Notes: a model not told the origin generated them from the sequence alone. Shown: positions 36,204-45,886, counted from the stretch's first letter. The stretch: 64,000 bases of DNA from JAEUJZ01 sp964460115 (GCA_964460115.1 CAYWPR010000005.1:1-64000); one strand, 5' to 3'. Numbers and translations are program-made.

Positions 36204-39200
36204 ATGTATCGTTGCGTTCGTACTCGCCCTGGACGATGTCGCCTATTGGGCTTTGGCCTGCTCGTGCTGCTTGGCTTTTTGCTGAGCACAGGCGCCGCCC
36301 AGGCGCAGATTCAATTCGGTCAGATTCAGGGCGTCGCGACCCACCGCGATACCGGTCGCCCGCTCGCCGGGGTGACGGTCGTTGTGACCGGTCCGGCGCT
36401 GCAAGGCGATCAGACAGAAATCACCGATCGAGACGGACGATACGTCATCACCCAGCTACCGCCTGGCGATCACTATCTGGTTCGATTCTATTTTAACGAT
36501 GTGATCGTCGAGCGTCCGGGGGTTCGAGTCTCGCAGAACAAGACCCTGACGATCAGCCAAGCCATGCCGACCAGCAAAGAGCACGGCCGCGACAAAATCG
36601 TCTTGCACGAGCGGGCTCCCAACGTCGATACCGCCAATGCCAGCACTGGTGTCGAAATCAATCAGGAACTTTTGCAAAACACCGCCGTGCGAGGCCGCAC
36701 CTTCGAATCGGTGATTAGTCTAGCCCCCGGCGCTGCCGATGTCGCGCCCCGCGGTGTCGCCGGCGGCGACGTCGGCGTGTCCTTTTCGGGCTCGGTTGGC
36801 AACGAGAATACGGTGCTCATCGATGGTTTAAATACCACCGACCCGAATTTTGGCCTGGTTTCGACGCAGATTCATCAGTACTTCATCAAAGAGGTCAACG
36901 TCATCACCGGCGGCTATCAGGCCGAATATGGTCGCGCCACGGGCGGCGTCATCTCGGTGATTACCAAAAGCGGCGGCAATGATTTTCACGGCAGCATCTT
37001 CGCATCGGTGTTGCCCTATCAGGCGCGTCCGCACGACATCGCCCGTTTGGGCGAGGCCATTGCGACGCGGACCCGCACCCTTGTGCAGTACGACTATGGA
37101 TTTGATCTGAGCGGGCCGATTTTGAAGGACCGCATTTGGTTTTACGCGGGCTTTGCGCCAACTTTGACCACCACGATGACCGATCGGGTGCTGCGCAGCC
37201 AAGTGGCGGCAGCGGATGGCAGCGCGCAGATCGATTCGAGCTTTCAGGTTCCCGGCTATCTTTCCGACCCAGTGCTGGCCGATGCGCAGCGTCCGCTGGC
37301 GCGCCTGACAAAAGACATTCCCGGCGGCACTCGTCAGATCGCCGAGACCCGGCGGATGTATAACTGGATCGGCAAACTCGAGTTTCACTTCAGCCCCGAT
37401 CACCAACTGATTCTGGGCTACATCGGTTCGCCGCAGTTTGGCAGCGAGTACGGCTCAGGCAGCGGCTATAGCTCGACGGGCAGCAGCAATCCCTATAGCA
37501 GCGACGTCGCCGCCAGCCACATAAACCGCGCTGACTATATACACGACACCACGGCGCACTACATCGGCAAGTTTTTGGCGCGCAAGCTGCAGGTCGACGT
37601 CGTGTACGGATTTCACTATCACCTGCATCAGGAAGTGCCGGATTTTGCCAACGTGCAGCAGATTCGCTATCGAGCGGATCCGCTGGATCCCAACTCGCTT
37701 GCCGACTTTGAAGACGTCGCGGCCTGCAAACGTACGATGATTGGCGGCCGGCTTTTTAATCCCTGTCCGGTGACTGACTATACGCTCGGCGGCTTTGGTC
37801 AGTATTCGCCGCAGCGTCTCATGATGCGCCATGCCGTGCAGGCTTCGCTGACCTATTATCTGCGCGCCCTAGGTAGCCATGCCGCCAAGCTGGGACTGGA
37901 TTTTGAGGACAATTTCCTCGACAACACCAAAAAATATACCGGCGGGGATTTTGACGCCTCCGATCCGTATAGCGGGCGCATTACCTGGGAAACCGATGCC
38001 AGCGGCGGCGGGCTGCACATCGGACGCGGCTATGCGCTAGAGACGCCGAACAATTTTTATGGGCAGGCCGGCGTGCCCTGCGGCGGGCAGCTTGGGCGCT
38101 ATTGTTTTTCGCAATTTCGCGCCGAGACGCGGACGCGCAACTGGGCGATGTACTTGCGCGACAGCTGGAGCACGAGTTTTCTGCCAGGCCTAGTGGTAAA
38201 CGCCGGGCTGCGCTGGGAAGTGCAGCAGATTTTTGCCACCGATGGAGCCATGGCGATTGGCCTTTATGACAACCTGGCGCCGCGAGTCGGCGCCGCCTAC
38301 GACTTCACCAAAAGCGGGCGTTCCAAAATCTACGTCCACTACGGTCGCTACTATCAGTCCATTCCTATGGATCTGAACGACCGCAGCCTTAGCCAGGAAG
38401 GCTTTTTGCGCGGCGGTGATTATGCCACCGACTGCCCGCGTCTGCCCCTCACTGTGGGCGGTCGGCCGCTGCCCGTGCCGCGAGCCGGCGGCCCCGGATC
38501 CCCCTGCAATCTTGTCGAGCCGCGCTTGTCCGGCGGCGAATTCGCCCCCGTGGCCCCCGCGCTAAAAGGTCAGTTTCAAGACGAAGTGGTCGGCGGCGTG
38601 CAGTTTGATGTCGGCTGGGACATCGTCCTTGGCCTGGCTTATACCTACCGTGTGCTTGGCAATATCGTCGAGGACATGTCCGTAGACGGCGGCAATACCT
38701 ACTTTATTTCCAACCCCGGATCGGCTCCGAACCCCGACATCACTCGGCAGCTTGAAAGCGATCTGCAAAAAGCCACGACTTTGGCCAATGCCAATCCAAG
38801 CGACGCCGGTCTGCAATCAGCAGCGACGCTGGCCGCCGCCCGCCTGAACGTCTACAAAGCCTCGGTGCTATTTCCCAAACCGCAGCGCGACTATCACGCC
38901 GTGACCTTTACGCTAAACAAGCGGCTGTCCAATCGCTTCGCCATTTTGGCCAGCTATACCTACTCGCGGCTGCTCGGCAACTATCCGGGTCCCTTTTCGC
39001 CCTATGTGAACCAGCTAGATCCGAATATTTCGTCGCAGTACGACATCATCGACTTGACCGCCAACCGCAACGGGCCGCTGAATAACGATCGACCGCACAA
39101 CATCAAGCTCACCGGCTTTTATGTGCAGCCGATTGCGAAAATCGGCGGCGCCTTCACGTTCAGTCTGACCTTCACCGGCATTTCCGGCCGGCCTATACAG

Positions 39201-39566
39201 GTGCTCGGCGCGCACCAAGCGTACGGCGGGCGTCAGACGCTGATTTTGCCGAACGGCTCGGGCGGGCGGACGCCCTTTGTCAGTCAGCTCGATCTGCACG
39301 TGGGTTACGAGCAAAAGCTTGGTCAATCGATGCGGCTTAGCCTGTTTGGCGACGTCATCAACGTGCTGAACTTGCAAGAAGTGACCAACATCGATGAAGA
39401 GTACACATTCTCGTTTGTCAGCCCGGTGCTTTACGGGCAGCCGCGCGATTTGAAGAAGTTGCGCACCGATGACGGCTCGCCGCTGGTGGTCAACAGCAAC
39501 TACGGCCAGCCGACCGCGTATCAAGCGCCCCTGGCTTTGCGCTTCGGAGCGCGACTTAGCTTTTAA
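36204..39566 (+). CDS. TonB-dependent outer-membrane receptor (Oar-like)
   Basis: A 1120-residue outer-membrane protein: signal peptide to about AAQAQ, an N-terminal carboxypeptidase-regulatory-like beta sandwich (about 38-115, GQIQGVATHRDTGRPLAGVTVVV, TDRDGRYVITQLPPGDH), a plug domain with VLIDGLNTTDP, KEVNVITGGYQAEYGRATGGVISVITKSGGN, and a large 22-strand-type barrel closing LRFGARLSF with a terminal Phe. The combination and length match Oar and related receptors of Myxococcus. No obvious TonB box is seen at the N-terminus of the plug. It follows the LeuA-like gene by 12 bases, perhaps co-transcribed. Ligand unknown. Confidence 0.88.
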   Translation: MYRCVRTRPGRCRLLGFGLLVLLGFLLSTGAAQAQIQFGQIQGVATHRDTGRPLAGVTVVVTGPALQGDQTEITDRDGRYVITQLPPGDHYLVRFYFNDVIVERPGVRVSQNKTLTISQAMPTSKEHGRDKIVLHERAPNVDTANASTGVEINQELLQNTAVRGRTFESVISLAPGAADVAPRGVAGGDVGVSFSGSVGNENTVLIDGLNTTDPNFGLVSTQIHQYFIKEVNVITGGYQAEYGRATGGVISVITKSGGNDFHGSIFASVLPYQARPHDIARLGEAIATRTRTLVQYDYGFDLSGPILKDRIWFYAGFAPTLTTTMTDRVLRSQVAAADGSAQIDSSFQVPGYLSDPVLADAQRPLARLTKDIPGGTRQIAETRRMYNWIGKLEFHFSPDHQLILGYIGSPQFGSEYGSGSGYSSTGSSNPYSSDVAASHINRADYIHDTTAHYIGKFLARKLQVDVVYGFHYHLHQEVPDFANVQQIRYRADPLDPNSLADFEDVAACKRTMIGGRLFNPCPVTDYTLGGFGQYSPQRLMMRHAVQASLTYYLRALGSHAAKLGLDFEDNFLDNTKKYTGGDFDASDPYSGRITWETDASGGGLHIGRGYALETPNNFYGQAGVPCGGQLGRYCFSQFRAETRTRNWAMYLRDSWSTSFLPGLVVNAGLRWEVQQIFATDGAMAIGLYDNLAPRVGAAYDFTKSGRSKIYVHYGRYYQSIPMDLNDRSLSQEGFLRGGDYATDCPRLPLTVGGRPLPVPRAGGPGSPCNLVEPRLSGGEFAPVAPALKGQFQDEVVGGVQFDVGWDIVLGLAYTYRVLGNIVEDMSVDGGNTYFISNPGSAPNPDITRQLESDLQKATTLANANPSDAGLQSAATLAAARLNVYKASVLFPKPQRDYHAVTFTLNKRLSNRFAILASYTYSRLLGNYPGPFSPYVNQLDPNISSQYDIIDLTANRNGPLNNDRPHNIKLTGFYVQPIAKIGGAFTFSLTFTGISGRPIQVLGAHQAYGGRQTLILPNGSGGRTPFVSQLDLHVGYEQKLGQSMRLSLFGDVINVLNLQEVTNIDEEYTFSFVSPVLYGQPRDLKKLRTDDGSPLVVNSNYGQPTAYQAPLALRFGARLSF

Positions 39567-39581
39567 GCGAAGTGCGGGCGC

Positions 39582-40166
39582 TTACAGTCGGACGCGCAGT
39601 TCGTAGCGACGGTTTGTGGCTTGCTTCTGCGGAGTATTATCCGGTCGTACCAGCGGTTTTTCCGAGCCCATCCCAATCGAAATGATTTCGCCCGCCGGGA
39701 CCCCCTTGGCCACGAGCTCTCTGACCATGACCGCTGCGCGTCGGGCCGACAATTCTTTGTTGTGCGCCGCAGAACCGCGAGTATCGGTGTGTCCGGAAAC
39801 CTCGAACTTGAACACCGAGATGCCAGCCGCGGTGATCTTCTTTTTGGCGTTGATCACCGCATCGGCCAGCTTTTTGGCCTTGGTGTCGCAGCCCGGCTCA
39901 AGCTGATCGCTGTCGCTTTTGAAGCTGCACTGATTGACGCGAGTTTCGTTCATCAAGCTCGTATTGATTTCCGTTTCCAGCTTGCCCGTCGCCTGTTTGC
40001 CAACCGAAGACTTCTTGGCGGCGTCGACGGCCTTATTGCCGACCTTCTTGGCGGCCTCTTGCACTTCCGGCTTGCTGGCGATGGTTTTGACCGTATCCAG
40101 AAATCCTTCGGCGTGGGCCAGGCTCGGCAGCATAAACAGGGACAGCACCAAGGGAAGGCGGCTCAT
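39582..40166 (-). CDS. OmpA-family peptidoglycan-associated protein
   Basis: A 194-residue exported protein: signal peptide ending SLAHAEG, a short lysine-rich helical linker (KVGNKAVDAAKKSSVG), then an OmpA C-terminal domain with VSGHTDTRGSAAHNKELSARRA and a closing GMGSEKPLV...NRRYELRV. The TDTRGS and NRR residues are those that hold diaminopimelate in the peptidoglycan. It lacks a barrel, so it anchors from the periplasm or by unknown means. Two cysteines near residues 80 and 95 could form a disulfide. GGAGG lies seven bases before the ATG. It converges with the TonB receptor gene. Confidence 0.85.
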   Translation of the reverse strand: MSRLPLVLSLFMLPSLAHAEGFLDTVKTIASKPEVQEAAKKVGNKAVDAAKKSSVGKQATGKLETEINTSLMNETRVNQCSFKSDSDQLEPGCDTKAKKLADAVINAKKKITAAGISVFKFEVSGHTDTRGSAAHNKELSARRAAVMVRELVAKGVPAGEIISIGMGSEKPLVRPDNTPQKQATNRRYELRVRL

Positions 40167-40278
40167 CTTTATTCCTCCGTGTGACTGCGGAACTTACGCG
40201 ACCTGCGAAATCTAATAGACCTGATAGCTAAGACGGAATCGACCCGTCCTATATTCAGATTTAACTTAACATGACACG

Positions 40279-40779
40279 ATGATGACCAGAAATGCCCATT
40301 GTGGTTACTGCGGACACCGGTTTTCGGCAGAGCAAGCTTGGCCGCGGCTGTGCGCGGGATGTCAGCAGATAAGCTACCTGAATCCGATTCCGGTGGCGGT
40401 GGCCTTGGTTCCGGTAGACGGCGGACTTTTGTGTATACGTCGCGGCATCGAGCCGCATCGCGGCCTTTTGGCCCTGCCGGGCGGCTATGTTGACTTCGGC
40501 GAGACTTGGCAACAGGCCTGCGCGCGCGAAGTTCGCGAAGAGACGGGCCTTTTTATCGCCGCCGATGAAATTCGCGAGCGACGGGTGTTAAGCGCCCCGC
40601 GCGGCCTTCTATTGATTTTTGGCGAGGCCCATCCGCGTCGCGCCGCCGATTTGCCGCCTTTTGTGCCAACGGATGAAACCACCGAGCGGCTCATTATCGA
40701 TCGGCCCATCGAACTGGCATTTCCGCTGCATACGCAAGTGATGCACGAGTGGTGGCAGTCTGGCGCGGCCCCAACCTGA
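40279..40779 (+). CDS. Nudix hydrolase with N-terminal zinc ribbon
   Basis: A 166-residue hydrolase with four cysteines in CGYCGH and CAGC near the N-terminus (a zinc ribbon as in NADH pyrophosphatase-like Nudix proteins) and a full Nudix box, GGYVDFGETWQQACAREVREETGL. The proline-rich YLNPIPVAVALVPV lead-in is typical of the family found in many proteobacteria, whose substrates include nucleoside diphosphate derivatives. The exact substrate is unknown. Two ATG codons stand in tandem (40279 and 40282). Divergent from the OmpA-like gene. Confidence 0.88.
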   Translation: MMTRNAHCGYCGHRFSAEQAWPRLCAGCQQISYLNPIPVAVALVPVDGGLLCIRRGIEPHRGLLALPGGYVDFGETWQQACAREVREETGLFIAADEIRERRVLSAPRGLLLIFGEAHPRRAADLPPFVPTDETTERLIIDRPIELAFPLHTQVMHEWWQSGAAPT

Positions 40780-40869
40780 ATGCGTTAACGGCTGCTGTGT
40801 GACGCGCTGCTCGACCAAGCTCTCGAGGGAGTAGGCGGCAAAAGACATTTGTGCCATCATGAAAGATGA

Positions 40870-42309
40870 TTGGCGCGCGTCTTTGTTCGATTCACGGGGT
40901 TTAGAAGGTGCGCCGCAGCGCTGAGCCTCAGCGCGATTTTGTGCAGCCATTCGCCTATTGCAAGCGCCGCACTTTTGGCCCGCAATGGGCTGTTTCCGAC
41001 GACTGGTCTGCACAAGAAGCCGCCGCGTATAGTCCCTAGCGGTCCGCTTTTTACCAAAGCCTTTGTCAGTCTGGCGAATCAGCTAGGCCCGGCGGTGGTC
41101 AGCGTGCTTTGTACCCGCTTGGCGTCCGAACAAGACGGCCTTCGGCGCTCGGCGGGGCGCGAGCAAGGCACCGGCGTCCTTATCAATCCATACGGCTACA
41201 TCCTCACCAACAACCATGTCGTAGAGCATGCCGCCGACATTCGCATTCGGCTGCACGACGATCGCGAGCTTTTGGCGCGGCTTGTTGGGCGCGATGAACG
41301 TACCGACATCGCGCTTTTGAAGATCGATGCTGGAGGATCGCCGCTGCCCTGGGCGGCGCTCGGTGATTCAAACACCGTCAGCATTGGCGAATGGGTCATG
41401 GCCATCGGCAATCCTTTTGGCCTCGATCACTCGGTGACCGTCGGAATCATTTCGGCCAAAGGCCGACGAGAGGTGCAGCCCGGGGGTCAGGCCGGCTATT
41501 TTGATTTTCTACAGACCGATGCGCCGATTAATCCGGGCAACTCCGGTGGGCCGCTTATCAACGTTCGCGGCGAAGTGATCGGTATCAACAGCGCCATGAA
41601 CGTCGTCGGCAGCGGCATTGGCTTTGCCATTCCCAGCAACATCGCGCGGGCCGTGGCCGAGCAGCTACACCAGCACGGCTACGTATCGCGAAGCTGGCTG
41701 GGGGTGTATCCGCAGGCGGTCAGCGAATCTTTGCGCCGAGCCTTTGGCCTGCTCAATCGACAAGGCGCGCTTTTGGCGGAAGTCTACGATCCGTCGCCGG
41801 CGCGCAGTGCCGGCCTTTTGGCCGGCGATGTCATCGTCGAATTTGACGGACGCAAAATCGAACGCGCGGATGACCTAATGTGGCTGCTTGGCAACACCGA
41901 GCAGCGCCTCGTGTCCGTGCGCTACTATCGCAAGGGGGGGCTAAAGACGACTCGCGTGACGCTGCGACCCGAGATGCCCCCTACGGTCGAAAGATCGCCT
42001 TCTGCAGTCCGGCCTTCGGCCCTCGGCATTTCAGTGACCGAGATGACCCAGTCACTCTCGCAAAAGCTTGGCTACGACGAAGAGTTTGGCGTGGTCATTT
42101 TATCGGTGGAACCGGGCAGCCCTGCGATGAACGCTGGTACCGAGCGCGGCGATGTCGTTTTGCGCGTAAACGACGAGCCGGTGCGCACCCTCAACGACTA
42201 CGTGACGGCGATAAGCCGCGTCGCCGCCGGCGAGGTTTTGCGCCTCCTTGTCCGTCGCGAAGCCCACAAACAGTGGCATAATTACTGGCTCGCCTTCGTG
42301 CGTCGCTAA
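40870..42309 (+). CDS. HtrA/DegP-type periplasmic serine protease with two PDZ domains
   Basis: Quality-control protease of the trypsin fold. After a signal peptide (to about residue 33) come His116 (TNNHVVEH), Asp146 (RTDIALLKI) and Ser225 (NPGNSGGPLI), the catalytic triad, and two PDZ domains (about 275-365 and 385-470) with the LGV and GVVIL carboxylate-binding loops. Length 479 fits DegP or DegQ. The only in-frame start that gives a signal peptide is TTG 40870, since nearby ATGs are in other frames. Gene located just upstream of rplU. Confidence 0.9.
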   Translation: MARVFVRFTGFRRCAAALSLSAILCSHSPIASAALLARNGLFPTTGLHKKPPRIVPSGPLFTKAFVSLANQLGPAVVSVLCTRLASEQDGLRRSAGREQGTGVLINPYGYILTNNHVVEHAADIRIRLHDDRELLARLVGRDERTDIALLKIDAGGSPLPWAALGDSNTVSIGEWVMAIGNPFGLDHSVTVGIISAKGRREVQPGGQAGYFDFLQTDAPINPGNSGGPLINVRGEVIGINSAMNVVGSGIGFAIPSNIARAVAEQLHQHGYVSRSWLGVYPQAVSESLRRAFGLLNRQGALLAEVYDPSPARSAGLLAGDVIVEFDGRKIERADDLMWLLGNTEQRLVSVRYYRKGGLKTTRVTLRPEMPPTVERSPSAVRPSALGISVTEMTQSLSQKLGYDEEFGVVILSVEPGSPAMNAGTERGDVVLRVNDEPVRTLNDYVTAISRVAAGEVLRLLVRREAHKQWHNYWLAFVRR

Positions 42310-42314
42310 TCGTC

Positions 42315-42342
42315 TTGACAGCAATTTCTGGGCGCGTACACT
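42315..42342 (+). promoter_or_regulatory. predicted sigma-70 promoter for rplU-rpmA
   Basis: TTGACA (42315-42320), 16-base spacer, TACACT (42337-42342), 42 bases ahead of rplU. The -35 is perfect and the -10 matches four of six. A ribosomal protein transcript would be expected to begin here. Confidence 0.6.
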
Positions 42343-42383
42343 GCCCACCTACGTTTCACGATTGAAGAGGAGCCGGTTACAAT

Positions 42384-42692
42384 ATGTACGCTGTCATCGA
42401 AGCCGGAGGCAAACAGTACCGAGTCCAACCGGGCGAGCGTTTGCGCGTCGAAAAAATCGGCGCTGACGAAGGCGCCAAGGTTACATTTCCGGTACTGCTG
42501 ATCGCCGATGGCGAGAAGGTGAAGGTCGGTCAGCCGCGTATCGCAGGGGCCGAAGTCACCGGCGTGGTGAAAAACCACGAGCTTGGCGAAAAACTTACAG
42601 TCTTCAAGTATCGCCGCCGCAAAGGCTACCGCCGCAAGAATGGTCACCGTCAGCAATACACGTCGGTGCTTATCGAAGACATCAAGGGCTGA
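42384..42692 (+). CDS. rplU: 50S ribosomal protein L21
   Basis: A 102-residue ribosomal protein. It has the L21 start MYAVIEAGGKQYRVQPGE, the VLLIADGEKVKVGQP segment and the basic FKYRRRKGYRRKNGHRQ C-terminal signature that contacts 23S rRNA. First of the classic rplU-rpmA pair; GAGGAG lies 11 bases upstream of the ATG, and a strong promoter-like sequence is at 42315-42342. Confidence 0.98.
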   Translation: MYAVIEAGGKQYRVQPGERLRVEKIGADEGAKVTFPVLLIADGEKVKVGQPRIAGAEVTGVVKNHELGEKLTVFKYRRRKGYRRKNGHRQQYTSVLIEDIKG

Positions 42693-42726
42693 TCGCGGGC
42701 CGCTACACAGAAGATAGAGATATTCA

Positions 42727-43005
42727 ATGGCTCATAAAAAAGGACAAGGCTCCAGTCGAAACGGGCGTGATTCTCAGCCCAAAATGCGCGGAGTCAAGCG
42801 TTTTGACGGGGAACAGGTCATTGCCGGCAATATTCTGGTGCGGCAGGTCGGTACCGTCATTCATCCCGGGACCAACGTCGGGCTGGGACGTGACTTTACG
42901 CTGTTTGCGCTATGCGACGGCACGGTCAAGTTTCAGGCGTGGAAAGGCTCGCGCCGCAAGGTTTCCGTCCTCCCCGCCTCGGCGACCGCCGAAACTCAGT
43001 CCTAG
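42727..43005 (+). CDS. rpmA: 50S ribosomal protein L27
   Basis: A 92-residue ribosomal protein that reaches the peptidyl-transferase site with its N-terminus (MAHKKGQGSSRNGRDSQPKMRGVK). Contains the L27 core GNILVRQVGTVIHPGTNVGLGRDFTLFAL and ends in an alanine/threonine-rich tail a few residues longer than E. coli L27. No cleavable N-terminal extension of the Firmicutes kind. Second gene of the operon, followed at once by the RNase J gene. Confidence 0.98.
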   Translation: MAHKKGQGSSRNGRDSQPKMRGVKRFDGEQVIAGNILVRQVGTVIHPGTNVGLGRDFTLFALCDGTVKFQAWKGSRRKVSVLPASATAETQS

Positions 43006-43036
43006 CGCATAGCTAGCTTCCGCTCGGCCCGGCTTC

Positions 43037-44752
43037 TTGCTGGTTATTCCATATGGTGGTTGCGGTGAATTCGGCCGCAACCTGACCGCTTATGTCGTTG
43101 CCGAGACGATGCTTATCGTCGATTGCGGCATTCAGATGCCCGACGATACAACGCCGGGCATTGAGCATATAATCCCCGATTTCGCACCGCTTTTCGCTCG
43201 CTTTGGCCCCCCTGCGGCTGTGCTTTTGACCCATGGCCATGAAGATCACATTGGCGCCGTCGGCTATTTGCTGCGCGAGCTTGGCGTTTCGGTTCCGGTC
43301 TACGGCCGTCCGCTGACCCTGAATCTAACCGAGCGGCGCCTTGGGCGGCTTGGCGTTGGCGAGCGTTTGCGCGATTTTCGTCCGCTGCAACCGGGCCAGC
43401 CGATCACTGTGAAAAGTTCGGCCGAAGTGCCGCGCTTTGAAGTGACGCCGCTGGCCATGCCGCACTCGATTCCTGAAGCCTGCGCGCTGCTCATTGCCTC
43501 GTGCGGCGATGCTGCGGACTTTGTGCCGCGACGGGTTTTGCATACGGGCGATTACAAGCTGGACGAAATGGGCCGCTTTGATTTGGCCGCCCCCGTGGAT
43601 CTTGTGGTTGGCGATAGCACCAACGCCGGTGTGCCCGGACGCACCGGCTGCGAGCGCGAGGTCTCTACAGCGCTGGCTGAGCTAGTTGCCGATTCAAACC
43701 GCCGCGGGCGCGTCGCTGTGGCCCTGTTTTCGTCGCATATCGAACGGATCGCGCATTTTGCGCAAGCTTGTCAGCGCGGCGGTCGGCGTCTATGTTTGCT
43801 CGGGCGCGGTCTGCACGATGCCGTCGCCGCCGCGGGGCGAGCCGGCGTGCTGTCCATGCCCGACAACCTGCTGTGTACGATCGATGAAGCGGCGCTTTTG
43901 CCGCCAAACAAGCTGGCTCTTTTGTGCACTGGAACCCAAGGCGAACGGGTGGCGGCGCTTGGCCGTTTGGTCAATGCCCTTCCCGCCGGCAGCCGCCCGG
44001 CATTTGGCGCGCTGCGCCTTTGCGCCGGCGACACCGTGGTGCTGTCCGCACGGACCATCCCCGGGCATGAGCGCCCGGTCGGCCGGCTTATCGATCGCAT
44101 GATTCTTGGCGGCATCGAAGTTCTTATCGGCGCGCCCTACTCAGTATCCGGTCATGGCAATCGCGAGGACCTGCGCGAGCTTTTGCAAGCGGCGCGGCCT
44201 CGAGCCCTTTTGCCGGTGCATGGCACGCAGCGCCAAATCCACGCGCATGGCTTGCTTGCCGAAGACATGGGCGTGCCGGCGCTGCGCTGCCAGGACGGCG
44301 ATGTCATTGAGATCGGCGCGTCCATTGCCGTCACTTCGCACATCGCGGCCGCGCCGCGTTGCGTCGATGGAACTACGATTGGTGCAGTCGGTGAAGAGAC
44401 CTTGCGAATGCGCCAAAAACTGAGCTTTACCGGCGTAGTGGCCGTGGCCGCGAATCCGGCTGACCCCGGCAGCTTTGTTGTAAAGACGCTGGGAGTCAGC
44501 GATGCCAGCCCTGAACTCAACGACATTTGCCGCGAAGCGGAAACGAATGCCGCCGCGGCACTGCGTCTTTATCGCGATCGCTATCCGCTTTTGACATCGT
44601 TTGATCTTATGGCCAGACGTGCGGTGACGCGCGCCGTGCGCAGCACCTTTGCGCGTCGACGGGGCGTCAAGCCGACGGTGTTGGCAGTTCTGGCCGGGCC
44701 GGAAATTGGGTACGATGAGGAGGACAATACGCCCGCCGAAACCTCATCCTGA
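43037..44752 (+). CDS. rnj: ribonuclease J
   Basis: Metallo-beta-lactamase/beta-CASP RNase with 5' exonuclease and endonuclease activity in RNA decay and rRNA maturation. The 571 residues include GGCGEFGRN, the LTHGHEDHIGA zinc motif (His66, His68, Asp70, His71), HTGDYKLD, the beta-CASP region with SSHIERI and SARTIPGHE, and the VHGTQRQ segment. The family usually has GGxGEIGKN; here it is GGCGEFGRN. The start is TTG 43037: an in-frame stop lies eight codons upstream and no ATG or GTG intervenes. No Shine-Dalgarno sequence is visible. Coexistence with PNPase genes is normal in deltaproteobacteria. Confidence 0.92.
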   Translation: MLVIPYGGCGEFGRNLTAYVVAETMLIVDCGIQMPDDTTPGIEHIIPDFAPLFARFGPPAAVLLTHGHEDHIGAVGYLLRELGVSVPVYGRPLTLNLTERRLGRLGVGERLRDFRPLQPGQPITVKSSAEVPRFEVTPLAMPHSIPEACALLIASCGDAADFVPRRVLHTGDYKLDEMGRFDLAAPVDLVVGDSTNAGVPGRTGCEREVSTALAELVADSNRRGRVAVALFSSHIERIAHFAQACQRGGRRLCLLGRGLHDAVAAAGRAGVLSMPDNLLCTIDEAALLPPNKLALLCTGTQGERVAALGRLVNALPAGSRPAFGALRLCAGDTVVLSARTIPGHERPVGRLIDRMILGGIEVLIGAPYSVSGHGNREDLRELLQAARPRALLPVHGTQRQIHAHGLLAEDMGVPALRCQDGDVIEIGASIAVTSHIAAAPRCVDGTTIGAVGEETLRMRQKLSFTGVVAVAANPADPGSFVVKTLGVSDASPELNDICREAETNAAAALRLYRDRYPLLTSFDLMARRAVTRAVRSTFARRRGVKPTVLAVLAGPEIGYDEEDNTPAETSS

Positions 44753-44796
44753 CGCTCCGTGCGGCGCCGGCCATCTACCAATACGAGGTGACGATC

Positions 44797-45810
44797 ATGC
44801 TGCGACGACTTCTGCAACTTTCCGCTGCGCTGCTTCTTTTGTGGGGAAGCAGCGGGTGTTTGAAGTTGACGCTCTATAACGCCGCGGTGATGAAGCCAAG
44901 CCAGGTGGCTTTGTACTTCAATGTTCTCGACAACGGCGGCAATCCCATCGCCAACATGACCGCCGATCGCTTTCAAATCTACGAAGATGGCGGGCTCATC
45001 TCTGTCTACGAATCCAAGCAGACCATCTTGAACCCCGAAGTGGCAGCCGTGCACTACACGATGCTGCTCGTCGATCTTTCGGGCAGCATCACCCAGTCGG
45101 GGGCGCTTGAACAATTGAAGCCGGCGGTTCAGGCTTTTGCCGATCGGGTCGGACAGCTTCAGAAAGTCGCGGTGTACGGATTTGATGGCTCGCCGCAGCT
45201 TTATCCGCTGGTCGGCTTTGCCGCGGGCGCCGGCGGAGTCCGCAGCGCCGCCGATCGCCTGGCCGGCTTCAAAGGCCGCGATCCTTCGACCAACCTCAAT
45301 GGCGCCGTCGTCGAAGGCTTGAAGGTGCTCGACAAGGCGCTGGCCGCGGATCAGACGCCGCTTAAGTTCGGCTCGCTGGTGGTGTTTACTGACGGCACCG
45401 ATCGAGCACGCCGCGTGGTGCAGCCCGATCTGAACAAAGCCCTAGATGCCGCGCAGGACGAAAAAACTTCTCTGTACGTCATCGGGATTGGCAAAGAAAT
45501 CAATTCTGGCGAGCTGAAAAACATCGGCCGCACGCACGCTTTTCTGAGCACCGATCCAAGCATGCTGGCCAAAGCCTTCGACGAGATCGCCGCACGCGTC
45601 GAAGCGTATACGAAGAGTTTCTACCTTTTGTCCTATTGCTCGCCGGCCCGAGCGCAGGAACACGACCTGAAAGTAAAAGCCAGCAGTGACGGCAAAAGCG
45701 GCACGCTGACTTATCATTTCGACGCCAAGGGCTTTGGTCCGAATTGCGATTCGAACCGCATGCCGCATTTTGATTTGAAGCACCCGGTGCGCAGCAAGAA
45801 AGTCGAGTAA
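44797..45810 (+). CDS. exported von Willebrand factor A domain protein
   Basis: A 337-residue protein with an N-terminal signal (LLQLSAALLLLWGSSGC; lipobox-like but with Ser before SGC) and a VWA fold: MLLVDLSGSITQSG, i.e. the DxSxS metal-ion-dependent adhesion motif, then the NLNGAVVEGL threonine-equivalent position (here Asn/Thr-containing STNLNGAV) and VVFTDGTD with the acidic partner. Likely binds a ligand or partner outside the inner membrane. ATG 44797 has GAGG eight bases upstream; a GTG nine bases earlier would interrupt it. Located between the RNase J and MsrP genes without clear functional link. Confidence 0.85.
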   Translation: MLRRLLQLSAALLLLWGSSGCLKLTLYNAAVMKPSQVALYFNVLDNGGNPIANMTADRFQIYEDGGLISVYESKQTILNPEVAAVHYTMLLVDLSGSITQSGALEQLKPAVQAFADRVGQLQKVAVYGFDGSPQLYPLVGFAAGAGGVRSAADRLAGFKGRDPSTNLNGAVVEGLKVLDKALAADQTPLKFGSLVVFTDGTDRARRVVQPDLNKALDAAQDEKTSLYVIGIGKEINSGELKNIGRTHAFLSTDPSMLAKAFDEIAARVEAYTKSFYLLSYCSPARAQEHDLKVKASSDGKSGTLTYHFDAKGFGPNCDSNRMPHFDLKHPVRSKKVE

Positions 45811-45886
45811 GTCGCTTCACGCTCTTAATGGCGCTACACTGGTTGCAGGGTTTTGTTGCCAACAAACCCAGTACGCAGAGGGGCTC

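Noticed and set aside
36515..36540. Sequence resembling a tRNA T-arm (GGTTCGAGTC) in the TonB receptor
   Set aside because: It is in frame within a long conserved coding sequence and no acceptor or anticodon arms surround it.
40609..41013. Minus-strand frame overlapping the Nudix gene end and HtrA start, including MAQMSFAAYSLESLVEQ
   Set aside because: No ribosome-binding site, overlaps conserved Nudix and signal-peptide coding, no recognisable domain.
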